Shown here in pieces: positions 48,601 through 57,833 of a stretch of DNA of 64,000 bases. Position 1 is the stretch's first letter; every line of letters starts with the position of its first letter. A model generated the notes under the pieces. It was not told the origin of the DNA and searched no databases. It saw nothing but the letters and a program-made list of their open reading frames with translations. The DNA is from Candidatus Aristotella avistercoris. GTDB lineage: Bacteria > Bacillota > Clostridia > Oscillospirales > Ruminococcaceae. The translations under genes and the position numbers were made by a program. The DNA is taken from positions 22,026 through 86,025 of the forward strand of contig CAJFOV010000056.1 of assembly GCA_904397835.1 (NCBI GenBank). Reading direction: 5' to 3'.

Positions 48601-49563
48601 GTGTTCCCACCCCGGGGATCGAAGAGAAAAATCCCTGGGGGTGGAGGAGAGGGGGCGTCCTGTCTGGTTCGCAAGATATTTGCCATTGTGCTGCTGGTTG
48701 TCGGCCTGTTCTTTTTGGCCATTGTGGCCTTTGTAGGGGGAGAATTTCTGGGCTCTGGCCGGGCTCTGACCAAGATGTGGTGGCTCTGCCTGACATTGGT
48801 CCTGTTGGCACTGGCGGTATCCCTGGTGCTCCTGTTCCGGCGCAGGCCTGAGAAAAGGACTCCTTTTGTGAAGGGGATCCATCCCGCACAGGAGGATCCC
48901 TCCCTCGATCAGATATACCCTGTGTTCCTGTGGACCTGCCGCGGAAGGGGCCCGGTGAGCCGCACCTATCGGAGGCGGCGACTGGTCTATCCCCTTGTGG
49001 CGGTGTTGCTGACCATTGGTGCAACAGGGGCAGTCGCCCTGGTTGCCGGGCGGGACCGCTCCCAGCTGACCATGATAGGGATGACAATCCTGGTGTTTCT
49101 GCTGACCATCAGTCTGGTGCTGTTTGCCCGGTGGACGGGGCTCCGGTCCCACGCCATGACCCTGGCCTTCTTTCGGGACAACCGGGGCAGGCTCTACGCT
49201 CTGGACTTCGACCGCCTGGCCACCATCCGCCTCAGACGCCAGGGCAAAGGTACCTGGTCGGGAGGCGGAACAGAGGGACAGATTTTAAACTGGGTTGTGG
49301 ACACCTTCCAGCGGAGCAAGGTGCTCCCCTCCCTCCAGGAGGAGCCGGAGGACCAGGAACTGTTGGATCTGTTGGAGGAGTGCGGCGACGAGGTCCGCAC
49401 CGTCAGGCGCATCAGGCGCGGCCCCATGGCCTGCCGGGTGTACTGTCAATTTGCCAAGACGGGGAATCGGAGCATTGTTCTTCCCAAAAGTTTTGAAGAT
49501 TTTGATACCCTCCTGGAGGAGTTGGAATATCTCGAGAGAAAAAAGGAGTATTGTCATGAATAA
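48601..49563 (+). CDS. Membrane protein of unknown function, up to 320 aa
   Basis: Four hydrophobic helices are visible: about residues 24-48, 60-80, 127-148 and 158-176 (counted from GTG 48601). The C-terminal ~150 residues are soluble and charged (LYALDFDRLATIRLRRQGKG to KSFEDFDTLLEELEYLERKK). No ATG fits the start. GTG 48601 has a poor ribosome site; a CTG at 48664 follows GGAGGAGAGGGGG and would begin just before the first helix, which I find plausible. The next gene overlaps by 8 bases. Family not recognised. Confidence 0.65.
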   Translation: MFPPRGSKRKIPGGGGEGASCLVRKIFAIVLLVVGLFFLAIVAFVGGEFLGSGRALTKMWWLCLTLVLLALAVSLVLLFRRRPEKRTPFVKGIHPAQEDPSLDQIYPVFLWTCRGRGPVSRTYRRRRLVYPLVAVLLTIGATGAVALVAGRDRSQLTMIGMTILVFLLTISLVLFARWTGLRSHAMTLAFFRDNRGRLYALDFDRLATIRLRRQGKGTWSGGGTEGQILNWVVDTFQRSKVLPSLQEEPEDQELLDLLEECGDEVRTVRRIRRGPMACRVYCQFAKTGNRSIVLPKSFEDFDTLLEELEYLERKKEYCHE

Positions 49564-50041
49564 GACACGTCCAAAGTGGGATGCTACGAGGAATCTGATC
49601 TATCTCTCCGGCCTGCCGGTGGGCTATTTGATCATGGTCAAGCTGGGGGAGATGGGTCTGCCCAACCTGGTCACACTGCTGATTGGCATTCTGGGGATCA
49701 TCGTATGGTGGGTGTTGTTTTTTGCCCTGCAGGATAAATTCCTCTCCAGTCACAAGCGCCGCTTCGCCCAGGAGAATGAGGAGATCCGCCGGGCCTACCA
49801 CGAGAGCGGGGATGCCCAGGCCTTCTATGAGGCCCTGCAAAACCGCAAGGAGCAGCCCAAGACCCAGGAGGAGCGGGTGGTGCAGCAGATCAACCTGTCC
49901 ACGGCGCTGAACAACCTGGGCCAATATCAACAGGCACTGGAGGTGCTGGACACCCTGCTGCCCGACAATCCCAAACTGCGCCAGGTGGTGGAGAACCAGC
50001 GCCAGGAGATCCAGAAAAACTGGCAGGGGGCGCTGCACTAG
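49556..50041 (+). CDS. Membrane-anchored protein with short TPR-like segment, 161 aa
   Basis: Two helices (about 12-28 and 33-52) are followed by a charged cytoplasmic domain. The segment INLSTALNNLGQYQQALEVL, then LLPDNPKLRQVV resembles a single tetratricopeptide repeat, suggesting a protein-protein contact. AAAAGGAG precedes ATG 49556 and the gene overlaps the upstream membrane protein by 8 bases, so the two probably work together. Function unknown. Confidence 0.7.
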   Translation: MNKTRPKWDATRNLIYLSGLPVGYLIMVKLGEMGLPNLVTLLIGILGIIVWWVLFFALQDKFLSSHKRRFAQENEEIRRAYHESGDAQAFYEALQNRKEQPKTQEERVVQQINLSTALNNLGQYQQALEVLDTLLPDNPKLRQVVENQRQEIQKNWQGALH

Positions 50042-50046
50042 AGGAG

Positions 50047-50074
50047 CTGCCACCACAGGAGATGGTGGTAGTTT
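50047..50074 (+). terminator. Hairpin after the membrane-protein pair (weak)
   Basis: CTGCCACC (50047-50054) pairs with GGTGGTAG (50064-50071, one G-T pair), followed only by TTT. Confidence 0.35.
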
Positions 50075-50143
50075 ATGAAATGGTAGTTTTTCCAAAGCAC
50101 CAAATCGACCGCACAGAGCGGATCAATCTGAGGAGGGAATGGA

Positions 50144-51853
50144 ATGGATTATCAACAGGAATATGAGCGCTGGTGTGCCCAGCCGCTGCAGGATGCGGAT
50201 CTGACGGAGGAATTGCACGCCATCCAAGGGCAGAAGGAGGAGGTTTATGACCGCTTCTACCGCTCCCTGGAGTTTGGCACCGCCGGTCTGCGGGGCGTAC
50301 TGGGAGCGGGCACCAACCGGATGAACATCTATACCGTGGGCCTGGCCACCCAGGGTTTGGCCTGCTATCTGTTGGAGCAATATGAGGCTCCATCGGTGGC
50401 CATCGCCTATGACAGCCGCATCAAATCGGACCTCTTTGCCCGGGAGGCCGCCCGGGTGTTGGCTGCCAACGGGGTGCAGGTGCATCTGTATCCCCAGCTC
50501 ATGCCAACGCCGGCCCTTTCCTTCGCCGTGCGGCACCTCCACTGCCAGGCGGGCATTGTGGTCACGGCCAGCCACAACCCGGCCAAATACAACGGCTACA
50601 AGGTCTACGGCCCCGACGGCTGCCAGTTGACAGAGAAGGGGGCCAATGCGGTTCTCCAGGAGATGAACCAGCGGGACCTGTTCCGCGATGTGCTGCGCAT
50701 GGATTTTGACCAGGCCCTGCAGGAGGAAAAGGTCCGCTACATCGGTCAGGACACCATAGAGGCCTACCTGCAGGCGGTGCTCACCGCTCAGGTGAACCCG
50801 GGCGTCTGCCCCAAGGCGGGCCTGAAGGTGGTCTACACCCCCCTCAACGGCGCCGGGAACTACTGTGTGCGCCAGATCCTCAGCCGCATCGGCGTGGCGG
50901 ATGTGACTGTGGTGCCGGAGCAGGAGCAGCCGGACGGCAACTTCCCCACCTGCCCCTACCCCAACCCAGAGATCCGCCAGGCCCTGGCCAAGGGGCTGGA
51001 GCTGTGTGAGCGGGTGCAGCCGGATCTGCTGCTGGCCACTGACCCGGACAGCGACCGGGTGGGCATCGCCGTCCGGGATCAGGGGACGTTCCACCTGCTC
51101 ACAGGCAACCAGGTGGGAGTGCTCCTCACCGATTACATCGCCCGCAGCCGTACGGAGCAGGGCACCCTGCCTGAGAATCCCATTGTGGTCAAAACCATTG
51201 TCACCACCACCATGGTCAACGCGGTGGCGGAAAAGTATGGCATCCAGGTGGTCAATGTGCTGACTGGATTCAAATACATCGGGGAACAGATCGGGCTGCT
51301 GGAGCAGAAGAATGAGGTGGACCGGTTCCTCCTGGGCTTTGAAGAGAGCTATGGCTACCTCTCCGGCCCCTTTGTGCGGGATAAGGATGCGGTCAACGGC
51401 TCCATGCTCATCTGTGAGATGGCCAGCTACTACAAGCTCCAGGGCAAGACGCTGCTGGATGTGCTCCGGGAGCTGTATGAGGAGCTGGGCTACTACTACA
51501 ACACCGTGGACAGCTATGCCTTTGAGGGCGCCAACGGCATGCGGCAGATGCAGGCCATTATGGAGCAGCTGCGGGAAAATCCCCCCAAGGAGATCGGCGG
51601 CCTTGCCGTGGTGGGCCACGGGGACTACCTACTCTCCAAACGCTGGACCCAGGGGGGCGAGGCGCCCATCCACCTGCCCAAGTCCAATGTGTTGGAGTAT
51701 CAGCTGGAAAATGGCGGCACAGTGATTGCACGGCCCTCCGGCACGGAGCCCAAGCTCAAGATCTACTACTCCCTGGTGGGCAGGGATGAGGCCGAGACGG
51801 CGGCTCTCAAGGAGCGCCTCTCCCAGGCGCTGCAGCCTCTGCTGGGGCAGTGA
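50144..51853 (+). CDS. pgcA: Alpha-D-phosphohexomutase (phosphoglucomutase/phosphomannomutase, PgcA-like), 569 aa
   Basis: Domain 1 has GTAGLRGVLGAGTNRMNIYT and the phosphoserine loop VVTASHNPAKYNGYKVYG. The metal loop is TDPDSDRVGIAV, the sugar-binding loop FGFEESYGYLSG-like (LLGFEESYGYLSGPFVRDKD) and the phosphate loop RPSGTEPKLKIYY. It interconverts glucose-1- and -6-phosphate (or mannose phosphates) and supplies nucleotide-sugar precursors for wall and capsule glycans. GAGGAGGG precedes ATG. Confidence 0.94.
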   Translation: MDYQQEYERWCAQPLQDADLTEELHAIQGQKEEVYDRFYRSLEFGTAGLRGVLGAGTNRMNIYTVGLATQGLACYLLEQYEAPSVAIAYDSRIKSDLFAREAARVLAANGVQVHLYPQLMPTPALSFAVRHLHCQAGIVVTASHNPAKYNGYKVYGPDGCQLTEKGANAVLQEMNQRDLFRDVLRMDFDQALQEEKVRYIGQDTIEAYLQAVLTAQVNPGVCPKAGLKVVYTPLNGAGNYCVRQILSRIGVADVTVVPEQEQPDGNFPTCPYPNPEIRQALAKGLELCERVQPDLLLATDPDSDRVGIAVRDQGTFHLLTGNQVGVLLTDYIARSRTEQGTLPENPIVVKTIVTTTMVNAVAEKYGIQVVNVLTGFKYIGEQIGLLEQKNEVDRFLLGFEESYGYLSGPFVRDKDAVNGSMLICEMASYYKLQGKTLLDVLRELYEELGYYYNTVDSYAFEGANGMRQMQAIMEQLRENPPKEIGGLAVVGHGDYLLSKRWTQGGEAPIHLPKSNVLEYQLENGGTVIARPSGTEPKLKIYYSLVGRDEAETAALKERLSQALQPLLGQ

Positions 51854-51920
51854 TGGCCCCTGTCGATTGATGTAGCTGCAACACCCGATGAGAAAAATCT
51901 TGGGGATCGGAGAAAACCCC

Positions 51921-51949
51921 TTGCATTTTATCAAATCTTGTGCTAAAAT
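51921..51949 (+). promoter_or_regulatory. Promoter of rpmE
   Basis: TTGCAT (51921-51926), 17-nt spacer, TAAAAT (51944-51949) with an extended TG. Confidence 0.7.
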
Positions 51950-51989
51950 TCCATAGTATGTGACAGGATACTGAAAGAGGTGAATGAGA

Positions 51990-52190
51990 ATGAAAGAGGG
52001 CATCCATCCGAAATACGAACCCACAACCATCACCTGCGCTTGTGGGGAGGTTATAGAGACCCGGTCCACCAAGAAGGACATCCGTGTTGAGATCTGCTCC
52101 AAGTGCCACCCCTTCTTCACCGGCAAACAGAAGCTGGTGGACAGCGGCGGCCGCGTGGATCGGTTCAACAGACGGTTCGGCAAAAAATAA
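51990..52190 (+). CDS. rpmE: 50S ribosomal protein L31, zinc-binding type, 66 aa
   Basis: [40 protein letters not shown] and [12 protein letters not shown] are full-length L31. The four zinc cysteines (16, 18, 36, 39) are present, so this is the C+ form used under zinc sufficiency. AAAGAGGTGAA favours ATG 51990 over the in-frame ATG at 51984. It stands alone between its own promoter and terminator. Confidence 0.97.
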   Translation: MKEGIHPKYEPTTITCACGEVIETRSTKKDIRVEICSKCHPFFTGKQKLVDSGGRVDRFNRRFGKK

Positions 52191-52210
52191 GCAAATACGG
52201 AATTTCCGTG

Positions 52211-52247
52211 AGGCGGTGCAAACAATCGGTCTGCACCGCCTTCTTTT
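52211..52247 (+). terminator. Terminator of rpmE
   Basis: GGCGGTGCA / TGCACCGCC (52212-52220, 52232-52240) then TTCTTTT. Confidence 0.88.
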
Positions 52248-52298
52248 CCATTTCACCAGACCTTGGGCCATGTCAGCAGCAGGGAGGGGGAGCGTGCC

Positions 52299-52934
52299 TT
52301 GGAATATACCACCATCTTGGGACCGGCACGGGACGAGTTTACCGAAAAGCGCAGCCGCTTTATTGGCTATGCCGCCCCGGTGACCACCGAGGAGCAGGCC
52401 CTGGCCTTTATCCAGGAAAAACGCAGCCGCCATTGGGACGCCAACCACAATGTCTATGCCTACATCTTGCGGGAGGGGGGCATCAAACGGTACTCCGACG
52501 ATGGGGAGCCTCAGGGAACGGCCGGGGTCCCCGTGCTGGATGTGCTGCAAAAGGAGGGCCTCACCGACCTTGTGGTGGTGGTGACCCGGTACTTCGGCGG
52601 CATCCTGCTGGGGGCCGGGGGCCTGGTGCGAGCCTACTCCCACGGGGCAAAATTGGCAATACAGGCCGCGGGAAAAAAGGTCATGTCCCCCTGCAGCGTG
52701 CTGGAGATGGAGTTTGACTACAGCCTCTATGGCAAGGTGAGCTACCTGCTGCCAAAGTACCGGGCTGTCACCCTGGAGAGCGACTTTGGGGTGGGGGTGT
52801 ACCTGAAACTCCTGCTGCTGACCGATCTCGTGCCCGCCCTCCAAAAAGAGCTGGACGAGCTCTCAGCCGGGACTTTGACCCCCCGCCTGGTGCAGGAGTG
52901 CTATGACTGCATAGAGCATCCGAGCTTGTTCTAA
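52299..52934 (+). CDS. YigZ/IMPACT family protein, 211 aa
   Basis: The N-terminal UPF0029 domain is complete: FTEKRSRFIGYAAPVTTEEQ, ANHNVYAYILREGG, RYSDDGEPQGTAGVPVLDVL and VVVTRYFGGILLGAGGLVRA. A C-terminal DUF1949 ferredoxin-like domain follows. Related eukaryotic IMPACT proteins modulate translation control; the bacterial role is unclear. The start is TTG 52299 with AGGGAGGGGG 8 bases upstream, giving the normal family length. Confidence 0.9.
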   Translation: MEYTTILGPARDEFTEKRSRFIGYAAPVTTEEQALAFIQEKRSRHWDANHNVYAYILREGGIKRYSDDGEPQGTAGVPVLDVLQKEGLTDLVVVVTRYFGGILLGAGGLVRAYSHGAKLAIQAAGKKVMSPCSVLEMEFDYSLYGKVSYLLPKYRAVTLESDFGVGVYLKLLLLTDLVPALQKELDELSAGTLTPRLVQECYDCIEHPSLF

Positions 52935-53037
52935 AAATTTTTTCAAATAAAAAGAAGGAATTGGGACAAAAAAAGGCTATATAATTGATAGCAGGTATTT
53001 TGAGGGGAAGATCCCCTGGGGAAAGGAGGGGCCGCAG

Positions 53038-54036
53038 ATGACCTTTCGGGAACAGCAGCAGGCGCTGGAGGAGCAGATCCTCTCCCCCTATGCCTGTCTG
53101 TCCAGCCGCACCAGGGGGCGCAGGCGCCCCATTGAGGAGTGCCCCATCCGCACCGTCTACCAGCGGGACCGGGATCGGATCATCCACTGCAAATCCTACC
53201 GCCGGCTCATGCACAAGACCCAGGTGTTCCTGTCTCCGGAGGGGGATCACTACCGCACCCGGCTGACTCACACCCTGGAGGTGGTGCAGATTGCCCGGAC
53301 CTTGGCCCGAGCCCTGCGCCTGAATGAGGACCTCACTGAGGCCATTGCCCAGGGCCACGACCTGGGCCACACCCCCTTCGGCCACGCTGGGGAGCGGGCC
53401 CTCAATGAGATCTGCCCCAACGGCTATGAGCACAGCGCCCAGAGTGTGCGGGTGGTGGAACGGCTGGAGAACGGCGGCCAGGGTTTGAACCTGACCTGGG
53501 AGGTGGTCAACGGCATTGCCTGCCACTCCTCCCACAGTGCGCCGGCCAAAACCCTGGAGGGCCGGGTGGTGCGTTACAGCGATAAGATCGCCTACATGAA
53601 CCACGATATTGAGGACGCCATCCGGGCGGGGATCCTGTCGGATGACGACATCCCCTGGGACCTGAAATATGTCCTGGGCCGGACCAAGAGCCAGCGGATC
53701 ACCACCTTTTTGACGGACATCATCCAGAACAGCGGGGAGGATGTGCGCATGTCCCCCACCGTGGAGGAGGCCTACCACAAGCTGCGCAGCTTTCTCTTTG
53801 AGGCGGTGTACACCAACCCCGTCGCCAAGGGGGAGGAGGGCAAGGCCATGGACATTGTCAAGCGCCTGTATGAGTATTTTTTGACTCACCCGAACCAGAT
53901 GCCCCAGGAATATGTCCAGATTGCCCGTCAGGAGGGGCCCGCTCAGGGGGCCTGCGACTACATATCCGGCATGAGCGACCGCTATGCCGTAGGGGTCTTC
54001 ACTGAGCTGTTCATCCCCAAGTCCTGGGGTGGCTAG
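53038..54036 (+). CDS. dgt: Deoxyguanosinetriphosphate triphosphohydrolase-like protein (dGTPase), 332 aa
   Basis: An HD-domain enzyme that cleaves triphosphate from dGTP or related dNTPs. Motifs: YRRLMHKTQVFLSPEGDHYR, the first His in RTRLTHTLEVVQIART, the HD pair in AIAQGHDLGHTPFGHAGERA and the last Asp in YSDKIAYMNHDIEDA. AAAGGAGGGG precedes ATG. A TATAAT (52980-52985) lies upstream without a clear -35. It precedes dnaG-rpoD, a common clostridial order. Confidence 0.93.
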   Translation: MTFREQQQALEEQILSPYACLSSRTRGRRRPIEECPIRTVYQRDRDRIIHCKSYRRLMHKTQVFLSPEGDHYRTRLTHTLEVVQIARTLARALRLNEDLTEAIAQGHDLGHTPFGHAGERALNEICPNGYEHSAQSVRVVERLENGGQGLNLTWEVVNGIACHSSHSAPAKTLEGRVVRYSDKIAYMNHDIEDAIRAGILSDDDIPWDLKYVLGRTKSQRITTFLTDIIQNSGEDVRMSPTVEEAYHKLRSFLFEAVYTNPVAKGEEGKAMDIVKRLYEYFLTHPNQMPQEYVQIARQEGPAQGACDYISGMSDRYAVGVFTELFIPKSWGG

Positions 54037-54127
54037 CCCCAAAATTGCCGCAAAAGGGAAGGGATCGTACCCACAATTTTTCACATACTAAACCTGATCT
54101 TACAGCAGCCACAGAGGAGGGAGAGCC

Positions 54128-55885
54128 ATGCTGCCAGAAAGTTTTTTGCAGGAACTGAAGGAGCGCAGCGACATTGAACAGATGGTCTCCTCCTATGTGC
54201 ACCTCAAGCGCTCGGGGCGGCGTCTGGTGGGGCTGTGCCCCTTCCACTCGGAGAAGAGCCCCTCCTTCACGGTGTTCCCAGACAGCCAGTCCTTCTACTG
54301 CTTTGGCTGCGGCGCCGGTGGAGATGTGATCACCTTCTTAATGAAGGCGGAAAACCTGGAGTATCTGGAGGCTGTCAAGCTCCTGGCCCAGCGGGCCGGT
54401 ATGACCCTGCCGGAGGATGCGGCCGACGACCGCATGGCAAAGCTCAAAACCCGGATTTTGGAGATCAACCGGGAGAGCGCCCGCTTCTTCTATCACCAGC
54501 TTACCACGCCGGAGGGCCGGGAGGGGCTGGATTATCTGGTGGGCCGCGGCCTGTCGGTCAAGACCATCCGCCGCTTTGGCCTGGGCTACGCCCCCAACAG
54601 TTGGGATACGCTGGGGAACTACCTGAGGGGCAAGGGCTACCGGCAGGAGGAGCTCATTGCCGCCGCTGTGGTGGGCAGGGGCCGCTCCAGCGGGACCTAC
54701 GACCTGTTCCGCCACCGGGTCATGTTTCCCATCATCGACCTGCGGGGCAACGTCATCGCCTTTGGCGGCAGGGCGCTCACCGACCAGGGGCCAAAATATT
54801 TGAACTCCTCCGACACGCCGGTGTTTAAAAAGAGCCGCAACCTCTTTGCCATGAACATCGCCAAGAACACCAAGGAGAAATCGTTGATCCTGGCGGAGGG
54901 GTACATGGATGTCATTGCCATCCACCAGGGGGGCTTTGACAACTGTGTGGCCACCCTGGGCACCGCCCTGACGGCAGAACAGGCCCGTATCATGTCCCAG
55001 TATGCCCAGGAGGTGATTGTGGCCTACGACTCGGACGCCGCCGGGCAGAAGGCGGCCGCCCGGGCCATCAACATCTTTGGGGAACTGGGTACCAAGGTGC
55101 GGGTACTCAAGGTTCAGGATGCCAAAGACCCGGATGAATACATCAAAAAATTTGGGCCGGAGCGCTTCAAACGTCTGCTGGAGGGGGCCTCCAATGCCAT
55201 TGAGCACTCCATCAACCGCATCCGGGAAAAGTACGACCTGACCACCGCCGATGGACGGGTGAGCTTCCTCAAGGAGTTTGCCCAGTACATCCCCCAGGTG
55301 CAGAACCCCATTGAGCGGGATGTGTACATCTCAAAGATTGCAGATGAGCTCTCTGTTTCCAAGGAGGCCCTCACCGCCCAGGTGCAAAACAACATCAAGC
55401 GTCAGGCCAACAGCAGGCGCAGGAGCGAACGGCGGGATCTGCGGGTCTACTCCGAGGTACAGCCGGGCCACAAGCCCAATCCGGAGCGCAGCCAGAACAT
55501 CCACTATGCCCTGGCGGAGGACAAGCTCATCGCCCTGCTCTGCAAGCACCCGGATTACTACCCCTTCATCCAGGCCAGGATCCGGCCGGAGCAGTTTGTC
55601 ACCAGCCAGAATCGGGAGATCTTCTCCCTGCTGATGGAGCGGCTGGGGGAGGGCAAATCCATCGAATTGATCCACCTATCCGGGGAGCTGAGCGGGGATC
55701 AGCTCTCCTGGCTCACCTGGCTGATCACCTCCAATGAGGGCCTTCTCACCCAGAAGGAACAGGCCCAGGAATATATCGATACCATCCTGTCCCATGGGAC
55801 AGTAAAAACTCCAGAACAGGCTGCACAGCTATCCCCGGAGCAGTGGCAGGAGTATATGAACGCCCTAAAGGCTAAGAAGAATTAG
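54128..55885 (+). CDS. dnaG: DNA primase, 585 aa
   Basis: Synthesises RNA primers at the fork. The CHC2 zinc ribbon has Cys37, His40, Cys58 and Cys61 (LCPFHSEKSPSFTVFPD, FYCFGCGAGGDVITF). The TOPRIM core follows with LAEGYMDVIAIHQGGFDNCV and VVAYDSDAAGQKAA. The C-terminal helicase-binding region (about 450-585) is present. GAGGAGGGAG precedes ATG. It forms the macromolecular-synthesis operon with rpoD, 12 bases downstream. Confidence 0.96.
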   Translation: MLPESFLQELKERSDIEQMVSSYVHLKRSGRRLVGLCPFHSEKSPSFTVFPDSQSFYCFGCGAGGDVITFLMKAENLEYLEAVKLLAQRAGMTLPEDAADDRMAKLKTRILEINRESARFFYHQLTTPEGREGLDYLVGRGLSVKTIRRFGLGYAPNSWDTLGNYLRGKGYRQEELIAAAVVGRGRSSGTYDLFRHRVMFPIIDLRGNVIAFGGRALTDQGPKYLNSSDTPVFKKSRNLFAMNIAKNTKEKSLILAEGYMDVIAIHQGGFDNCVATLGTALTAEQARIMSQYAQEVIVAYDSDAAGQKAAARAINIFGELGTKVRVLKVQDAKDPDEYIKKFGPERFKRLLEGASNAIEHSINRIREKYDLTTADGRVSFLKEFAQYIPQVQNPIERDVYISKIADELSVSKEALTAQVQNNIKRQANSRRRSERRDLRVYSEVQPGHKPNPERSQNIHYALAEDKLIALLCKHPDYYPFIQARIRPEQFVTSQNREIFSLLMERLGEGKSIELIHLSGELSGDQLSWLTWLITSNEGLLTQKEQAQEYIDTILSHGTVKTPEQAAQLSPEQWQEYMNALKAKKN

Positions 55886-55897
55886 GAGGCATGGACA

Positions 55898-56986
55898 TTG
55901 GCAGAGACTGAAAAGAAAAAGATTACCGTCAACGACCTGATTGAGCAGGGCAAGGCAAAGGGAAGGCTCACCGCCCAGGAGATCAACGACGCTTTGGAGG
56001 AGATGGATTTCGACTACGAGCAGATCGAACATCTCTATGAAAAGCTGGATGCCAACAACATTGAAATTGTGGATATGCCCCTGAACGGGGAGGAGGAGCC
56101 CCTGGTGGATCTGAGTGACAACCAGGATCTGGAGACCGCTCTCTCCCAGGAGGGCATCAGCATCGACGACCCGGTGAAGGTCTACCTCAAGGAGATTGGC
56201 CGGGTACCTCTGTTGACCCCGGAGGAGGAGATTGATCTTGCCACCCGCATGAGCCAGGGGGATGAAAAAGCCCGTGCCCGCCTGTCTGAGGCCAACCTGC
56301 GCCTGGTGGTGAGCATTGCCAAGCGCTATGTGGGCCGCGGCATGCAGTTCTTGGACTTGATCCAGGAGGGGAACTTGGGCCTGATCAAGGCGGTGGAAAA
56401 GTTTGACCACACCAAGGGCTTCAAATTTTCTACTTATGCCACCTGGTGGATCCGCCAGGCCATCACCCGTGCCATTGCGGACCAGGCCAGAACCATCCGC
56501 ATCCCGGTACACATGGTGGAGACCATCAACAAGGTGAAAAAGGTCAGCAGCCAGCTGCTCCACAAGAACGGCCACGAGCCCTCCGCCGAGGAGATCGCCG
56601 AGGAGTTGGGCATGCCTGTGGATAAGGTCCGGGAGATCATGCGGGTGTCCCAGGAGCCGGTCTCTCTGGAGACCCCCATCGGCGAGGAGGAGGACTCCCA
56701 CCTGGGGGACTTTATCCCCGACGATGACGCCCCCGCCCCGGCGGAGGCCGCCTCCCACACCCTGTTGCGGGAGCAGCTGGGGGAGGTCCTCTCCACCCTG
56801 ACACCGCGGGAGGAGAAGGTCCTGCGCCTGCGCTTCGGCCTGGAGGATGGCCGCAGCCGTACCTTGGAGGAGGTAGGAAAGGAATTCAACGTCACCAGGG
56901 AGCGCATCCGCCAAATTGAGGCCAAGGCCCTGCGCAAGCTCCGCCACCCCAGCCGCAGCAAGAAGCTCAAGGACTTTTTGGATTAA
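55898..56986 (+). CDS. rpoD: RNA polymerase primary sigma factor (sigma-A/RpoD), 362 aa
   Basis: Region 1.1 is present ([20 protein letters not shown]). Region 1.2-2 has [40 protein letters not shown], then [20 protein letters not shown] and [20 protein letters not shown]. Region 4.2 reads [20 protein letters not shown]. This protein would read the TTGACA/TATAAT promoters listed here. The start is TTG 55898 with AGGAGG 8 bases upstream; a nearby ATG is out of frame. Confidence 0.97.
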   Translation: MAETEKKKITVNDLIEQGKAKGRLTAQEINDALEEMDFDYEQIEHLYEKLDANNIEIVDMPLNGEEEPLVDLSDNQDLETALSQEGISIDDPVKVYLKEIGRVPLLTPEEEIDLATRMSQGDEKARARLSEANLRLVVSIAKRYVGRGMQFLDLIQEGNLGLIKAVEKFDHTKGFKFSTYATWWIRQAITRAIADQARTIRIPVHMVETINKVKKVSSQLLHKNGHEPSAEEIAEELGMPVDKVREIMRVSQEPVSLETPIGEEEDSHLGDFIPDDDAPAPAEAASHTLLREQLGEVLSTLTPREEKVLRLRFGLEDGRSRTLEEVGKEFNVTRERIRQIEAKALRKLRHPSRSKKLKDFLD

Positions 56987-57004
56987 TTTGCCGGACCCAA
57001 ATTC

Positions 57005-57033
57005 TTGACGGAACTTGGGAAAAGGTCTATACT
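57005..57033 (+). promoter_or_regulatory. Promoter of the Rrf2 regulator gene
   Basis: TTGACG (57005-57010), 17-nt spacer, TATACT (57028-57033). AATTACCAAGAATT just downstream is a weak dyad that could be an autoregulatory site. Confidence 0.65.
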
Positions 57034-57064
57034 AATTACCAAGAATTGAGAGGGAGGCTCAGCT

Positions 57065-57484
57065 ATGCACATCACCCTGGAGGGGGACTACGCCGTGCGG
57101 ATTGTTTCCTGCCTCTGCGCCAACGGCAGGCGGATGGACGCCAAGGCCATCTCGGAGGAGACAGGCGTCACCCTTCGCTTCGCCCTAAAGATCCTTCGCA
57201 AACTGGTGGCGGAGGGCATTGTACATTCTTACAAGGGCACGCAAGGGGGCTATGAATTGGCCCGGCCCAAGGAGGAGATCACCCTGTATGATGTCATGTG
57301 CAGCATCATGGGGGAATATGCCCTGAGCCGCTGTGTGGATACCGGGGAGGAGGAGTGTCAATTCACCTGCACCAATCCCCACAATGCCTGCCCGGCCTCT
57401 TGCAAAACCCGCAAGGTGTACACGGAGATCTCCCAGCTGGTGCGGGAAAAGCTGCGCGCGGTGACCTTTGCCGATCTTACATAG
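57065..57484 (+). CDS. Rrf2-family transcriptional regulator, 139 aa
   Basis: The winged-helix domain reads MHITLEGDYAVRIVSCLCAN, KAISEETGVTLRFALKILRK and IVHSYKGTQGGYELARPKEE. The sensor part has several cysteines (SRCVDTGEEECQFTCTNPHN then ACPASCKTRKVY), suggesting an iron-sulfur cluster as in IscR or NsrR. No isc/suf genes are adjacent, so its regulon is unknown. GAGGGAGG precedes ATG. It has its own promoter and a strong terminator. Confidence 0.92.
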   Translation: MHITLEGDYAVRIVSCLCANGRRMDAKAISEETGVTLRFALKILRKLVAEGIVHSYKGTQGGYELARPKEEITLYDVMCSIMGEYALSRCVDTGEEECQFTCTNPHNACPASCKTRKVYTEISQLVREKLRAVTFADLT

Positions 57485-57537
57485 GGTTCTGCCGATGGGG
57501 GAGAACCTGCCTTAGAAATAATACATTGTCCTGCCTG

Positions 57538-57570
57538 AGGGCGGCGTCTCTTTGAGACGCCGCCCTTTTT
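57538..57570 (+). terminator. Terminator of the Rrf2 gene
   Basis: A 12-bp stem GGGCGGCGTCTC / GAGACGCCGCCC (57539-57550, 57554-57565), loop TTT, then TTTTT. Confidence 0.93.
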
Positions 57571-57684
57571 GTCATCTGCGGGACGGTGCCCTCTACACAG
57601 ATCCACTGGTGGCATTCAGGATTCTATCATGGGCAAACAGGCCCATTCTCCTTTGCCGGGAAGAATTTTTTCACCTCCTTTGAC

Positions 57685-57714
57685 AGAATGAAATGTATAA
57701 AATCTGTTCATTCT
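57685..57714. promoter_or_regulatory. 8-bp inverted repeat, possible operator
   Basis: AGAATGAA (57685-57692) and TTCATTCT (57707-57714) flank 14 bases containing TATAAAAT. Placement around a -10-like sequence suggests regulation of the surface protein (inference). Confidence 0.35.
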
Positions 57715-57823
57715 CTCTTTTATTTTTACAAAAATGAAAAAATAATGTCGCCCACTTTACAAAAGTTTTAACCAAATATGACTGGGATTCCATTGTATTG
57801 TCTCCTGCTGAGTGTTACCCTTA

Positions 57824-57833
57824 GAAAGGAGGT
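57824..57833 (+). promoter_or_regulatory. Orphan Shine-Dalgarno sequence (STAB-SD-like)
   Basis: GAAAGGAGGT is a near-perfect 16S anti-SD match but no ATG, GTG or TTG follows within range; the gene starts 54 bases later. Such free-standing sites stabilise mRNA 5' ends in Bacillus by ribosome binding. Confidence 0.4.

Noticed and set aside
51897..51960. Zinc-responsive (Zur) operator upstream of rpmE
   Set aside because: No convincing dyad is present, and the L31 encoded here is the zinc-binding form, which is not usually Zur-repressed.
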